64,000 nucleotides of DNA. It comes from Flavobacterium cucumis (GTDB lineage Bacteria; Bacteroidota; Bacteroidia; Flavobacteriales; Flavobacteriaceae). The stretch is taken from the NCBI RefSeq assembly GCF_900148835.1, contig NZ_FRYK01000001.1, positions 930,001 to 994,000 of the forward strand, written 5' to 3'. The notes under the pieces are model-generated. The model was not told the origin of the DNA and ran no database searches. It saw nothing but the letters and a program-made list of their open reading frames with translations. The position numbers and the translations under genes were made by a program. Positions 62,501-64,000 of this stretch are shown in pieces. How positions within the stretch are numbered: position 1 is the stretch's first letter; each line of letters starts with the position of its first letter.

Positions 62501-62772
62501 CTCATCCCGAATTAAAAGAGTATTTTGAATCAAATGTTAAGGTGTTTAATGAGCAAAATATTATCAAGAGAGCAGCAAAAACCATTAAACCTGATAGGAT
62601 TGTAGTTAAAGATAATGTTGCCTGTTTATTAGATTATAAAACAGGAGAAAAACACAACAGACACAAAGTACAATTGGAAGCGTATGAATTGGCTTTGCAA
62701 GAAATGAATTTTAGAGTTGCAAAAAAAACGCTCATATATATAAGCGAAAGTGTAGAAGTAGTAACTTTGTGA
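59599..62772 (+). CDS. RecB/AddA-like UvrD helicase-nuclease (TTG start)
   Basis: 1057 residues. TTG (59599) is forced because TAA lies two codons upstream. Superfamily 1A motifs: ASAGSGKTYTLTKEY (about 11-25), FTNKAVEEMKTR (about 49-60), FIDEFQDTSVMQW, GDPKQAIYRWRGG, RIMTIHKSKGLEFPVVIF and VALTRAEEQLYV. The C-terminal PD-(D/E)XK nuclease has GNILHEIMAF and CLLDYKTGEKH. It should process double-strand breaks with an AddB-like partner, but none is adjacent: kbl is 42 bases downstream. Confidence 0.92.
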   Translation: MKTTAFTIYDASAGSGKTYTLTKEYLKILFLATNDDAYRKILAITFTNKAVEEMKTRIVSSLYQFSLDNTSDKAMELLKDVASETKLSITTLKDKSKGIIKNIIHNYAAFDISTIDKFTHKVIRTFAQDLNLPPNFEVSLETDSLLQEAIDLVISKAGDDPNLTKLLIEFSKEKTDDDKNWDISAELLKVAQLITNENNSDEIKEMADKSLDDFGIVKKKVQDEIKQLKAETSKAGKKIKHFIESNGASLSSFPKYFNDHLNNIESNQLKDTQKKYFAPDDIKVLKSAKDVAVIESIIDEIIYQLKSIYDKLGKVAMYEAFLQNLNPLSLLNTIYQEFKQIQEEQNLVSISDFNKIIHNEIQNQPAPFIYERLGEKYRHYFIDEFQDTSVMQWQNLIPLIDNALSGQDDFGQEGTLMLVGDPKQAIYRWRGGKAEQFIDLAKEDKKHNPFSNKDKETLRLGTNYRSYSEVIQFNNAFFKQLSDKFENPDYRNLYENLSYQEINSKIGGYVNLSFIEVPEDETEVEGFDSDNDSISVKDKFYLNQTLRTIEKCIANGFEYKDIVLLTRTKAPGIKLANFLTENSVPILSSETLLIQNATEVKLLIALLRYLKNPKDDESKVYFLYFIARYLQSELEIHDFILATKDINSEELESFLKTFGIEISFKNCKKKSLYEAVEILIATFLNYKVNTSYLQYFLDLVLEKDVKVQSSIADFLEYWDKIGYQKSIPSPEGTNAVRIMTIHKSKGLEFPVVIFPFAEENFSSKPKDKLWIPLEDANVNFPKALINNKKEVESYGNEAKAIFQTKNQEEVLDTINVLYVALTRAEEQLYVISNKLKTKKGDLVTNNLSYYFLEFLQNIGKYEETKSEYEFGNPNRISKNKSHEGNHNQIGIVSHKLNPKNIKIAQREALMWGTVQQDAITFGNILHEIMAFIHTKDDVDLAIQKAMEMGLIIYSQQQVFKEMIQKIVAHPELKEYFESNVKVFNEQNIIKRAAKTIKPDRIVVKDNVACLLDYKTGEKHNRHKVQLEAYELALQEMNFRVAKKTLIYISESVEVVTL

Positions 62773-62814
62773 CTTTATAACAATGAAAAATGAATTATTA
62801 ACAACAAACATATT

Positions 62815-64000
62815 ATGTACGGAAAAATTCAACAACACCTACAAAACGAATTAAATACGATTCAAGAAAACGGATTGTTTAAAAAAGAGCGCATTATTAC
62901 TTCACCTCAAGGAGCAGAAATTACAATTTCGACAGGAGAAACAGTTCTGAATTTTTGCGCGAATAATTATTTAGGATTATCATCACATCCAGAAGTGGTT
63001 CAAGCGGCAAAAGATGCTTTGGATTCTCATGGTTTCGGAATGTCTTCTGTGCGTTTTATTTGTGGAACTCAAGATATTCACAAAGAATTAGAGAAAAAGA
63101 TCGCTGATTTCTACGGAACTGAGGATACCATTTTATATGCGGCGGCATTTGATGCGAATGGAGGCGTTTTCGAACCTTTGTTGGGAGAAGAAGATTGTAT
63201 TATTTCTGATTCATTGAATCACGCCTCTATCATTGATGGCGTTCGTTTATGTAAAGCCGCGCGCTATCGTTACGAAAACAATAACATGGAAGATTTAGAA
63301 CAACAGTTAATCAAAGCAACTGAAGCTGGTCATCGTTTTAAATTAATCGTTACGGATGGAGTGTTTTCAATGGACGGCTTGGTAGCGCCATTAGATAAAA
63401 TTTGTGACTTGGCTGATAAATATGATGCATTAGTAATGGTGGATGAATGTCATGCTGCGGGTTTCATTGGTGCTACAGGAAAAGGAACACTAGAAGCTAA
63501 AGGTGTGATGGGAAGAGTAGATATTATAACAGGTACCTTAGGAAAAGCGCTTGGTGGTGCTATGGGTGGTTATACAACAGCTAAAAAAGAAATTATTGAA
63601 ATATTACGTCAACGTTCTCGTCCGTATTTGTTTTCAAATTCATTAGCGCCTTCAATTGTAGGAGCTTCATTAAAAGTTTTTGAATTATTAGAAAAAGATA
63701 CGACACTAAGAGATAAGTTAGAATGGAACACGAATTATTTCAAAGCAGGATTAAGAAAAGCAGGTATTGATTTTATCGATGGTGACTCAGCAATTGTGCC
63801 AGTTATGCTATATGATGCCAAATTATCGCAAGTAATGGCGGAAGAATTGTTAAAAAAAGGGATCTATGTTATAGGATTTTTCTTCCCAGTAGTTCCTAAA
63901 GATAAAGCACGTATTCGTGTACAATTATCAGCTGCACATACACAAGAACATTTGGATAAAGCTATAGATGCTTTTACAGAAGTGGCCAAAAAATTAGGAA
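62815..64000 (+). CDS. kbl: glycine C-acetyltransferase (2-amino-3-ketobutyrate CoA ligase), end cut off
   Basis: 395 codons are visible from the ATG at 62815; the family has about 397 residues, so only a few are missing. It splits 2-amino-3-oxobutyrate with CoA to glycine and acetyl-CoA in threonine breakdown. Motifs: [15 protein letters not shown] (about 49-63), [10 protein letters not shown] (about 133-142), [11 protein letters not shown] (about 210-220) and the PLP Lys in [14 protein letters not shown] (about 240-253). 5-Aminolevulinate synthase-like relatives exist, but the length and start fit Kbl. Confidence 0.95.
   Translation, partial: MYGKIQQHLQNELNTIQENGLFKKERIITSPQGAEITISTGETVLNFCANNYLGLSSHPEVVQAAKDALDSHGFGMSSVRFICGTQDIHKELEKKIADFYGTEDTILYAAAFDANGGVFEPLLGEEDCIISDSLNHASIIDGVRLCKAARYRYENNNMEDLEQQLIKATEAGHRFKLIVTDGVFSMDGLVAPLDKICDLADKYDALVMVDECHAAGFIGATGKGTLEAKGVMGRVDIITGTLGKALGGAMGGYTTAKKEIIEILRQRSRPYLFSNSLAPSIVGASLKVFELLEKDTTLRDKLEWNTNYFKAGLRKAGIDFIDGDSAIVPVMLYDAKLSQVMAEELLKKGIYVIGFFFPVVPKDKARIRVQLSAAHTQEHLDKAIDAFTEVAKKLG

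Overview
The window is AT-rich chromosomal DNA of a Flavobacterium-like member of the Bacteroidota (Flavobacteriaceae). The evidence is recurrent -7 boxes of the TAnnTTTG type, often with a TTG 18-21 bases upstream, plus diagnostic genes: porZ of the type IX secretion system, an IPExxxVDY-family gene between rnc and pyk, a THC0290_0291-type outer-membrane protein, a long PurF-like protein and a CarboxypepD_reg-type TonB receptor. No rRNA, tRNA, CRISPR array, insertion sequence, prophage or replication origin was seen. Nearly all of the window is ordinary core genome, with coding density above 90 percent.

Layout. 1-9 kb, mostly minus strand: TerC-like membrane protein (cut by the window edge), gpsA, an iron alcohol dehydrogenase, a DJ-1/PfpI protein, a lipoprotein with a small antitoxin-like gene, nadD, gmk, a second lipoprotein, a four-helix-bundle gene, yicC, an EamA exporter and an ArsC/Spx-like protein. 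9-15.7 kb: DinB-fold protein, DUF1275 membrane protein, lipocalin-like protein, a Usp-like protein, an OmpR-type two-component pair, a cystathionine gamma-synthase-like enzyme and an outer-membrane protein. 15.9-25 kb, plus strand: gdhA, porZ-recO, ileS, a DksA-like gene, lspA. 25-29 kb, minus strand: chalcone-isomerase-like protein, 5-formyl-THF cyclo-ligase, a PLP decarboxylase and an aspartoacylase-like protein. 29-49.7 kb, mostly plus strand: uvrC and a patatin/BamA-type protein; aromatic amino-acid catabolism (hmgA, hpd, a tryptophan 2,3-dioxygenase-like gene); an M23 peptidase, pgi, a TonB receptor, rlpA, CYTH, a Gcr-like membrane protein, dinB and a PAS protein. 49.7-54.2 kb, minus strand: acpP-fabF-rnc-IPExxxVDY-pyk. 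54.3-64 kb: purN, rnhA, a PfkB kinase, the long PurF-like protein, sodA (minus), a RecB/AddA-like helicase-nuclease and kbl, cut just before its end.

The less ordinary material is small and mostly between genes. (1) Two tandem paralogous small-RNA genes lie between the PurF-like gene and sodA; each has a promoter-like box and a terminator, with one compensatory change in the stem. (2) Another promoter-to-terminator small-RNA candidate lies between hpd and a DUF3108 gene. (3) A four-helix-bundle gene is bracketed by 31-nt imperfect inverted repeats, next to a lipoprotein gene whose start is a near-perfect copy of the gmk start; together they look like scars of insertion between yicC and gmk. 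(4) A GC-rich palindromic element sits between yicC and the EamA gene, where it supplies the exporter's C-terminus, and a related copy lies in frame inside ileS just before the editing-site motif. (5) Short phrase-like repeats form gene edges: the last codons of purN and the -33 region of ileS. I found no clear new multi-gene defence or metabolic system; the RNA genes and the repeat-driven remodelling of gene ends are the best leads.
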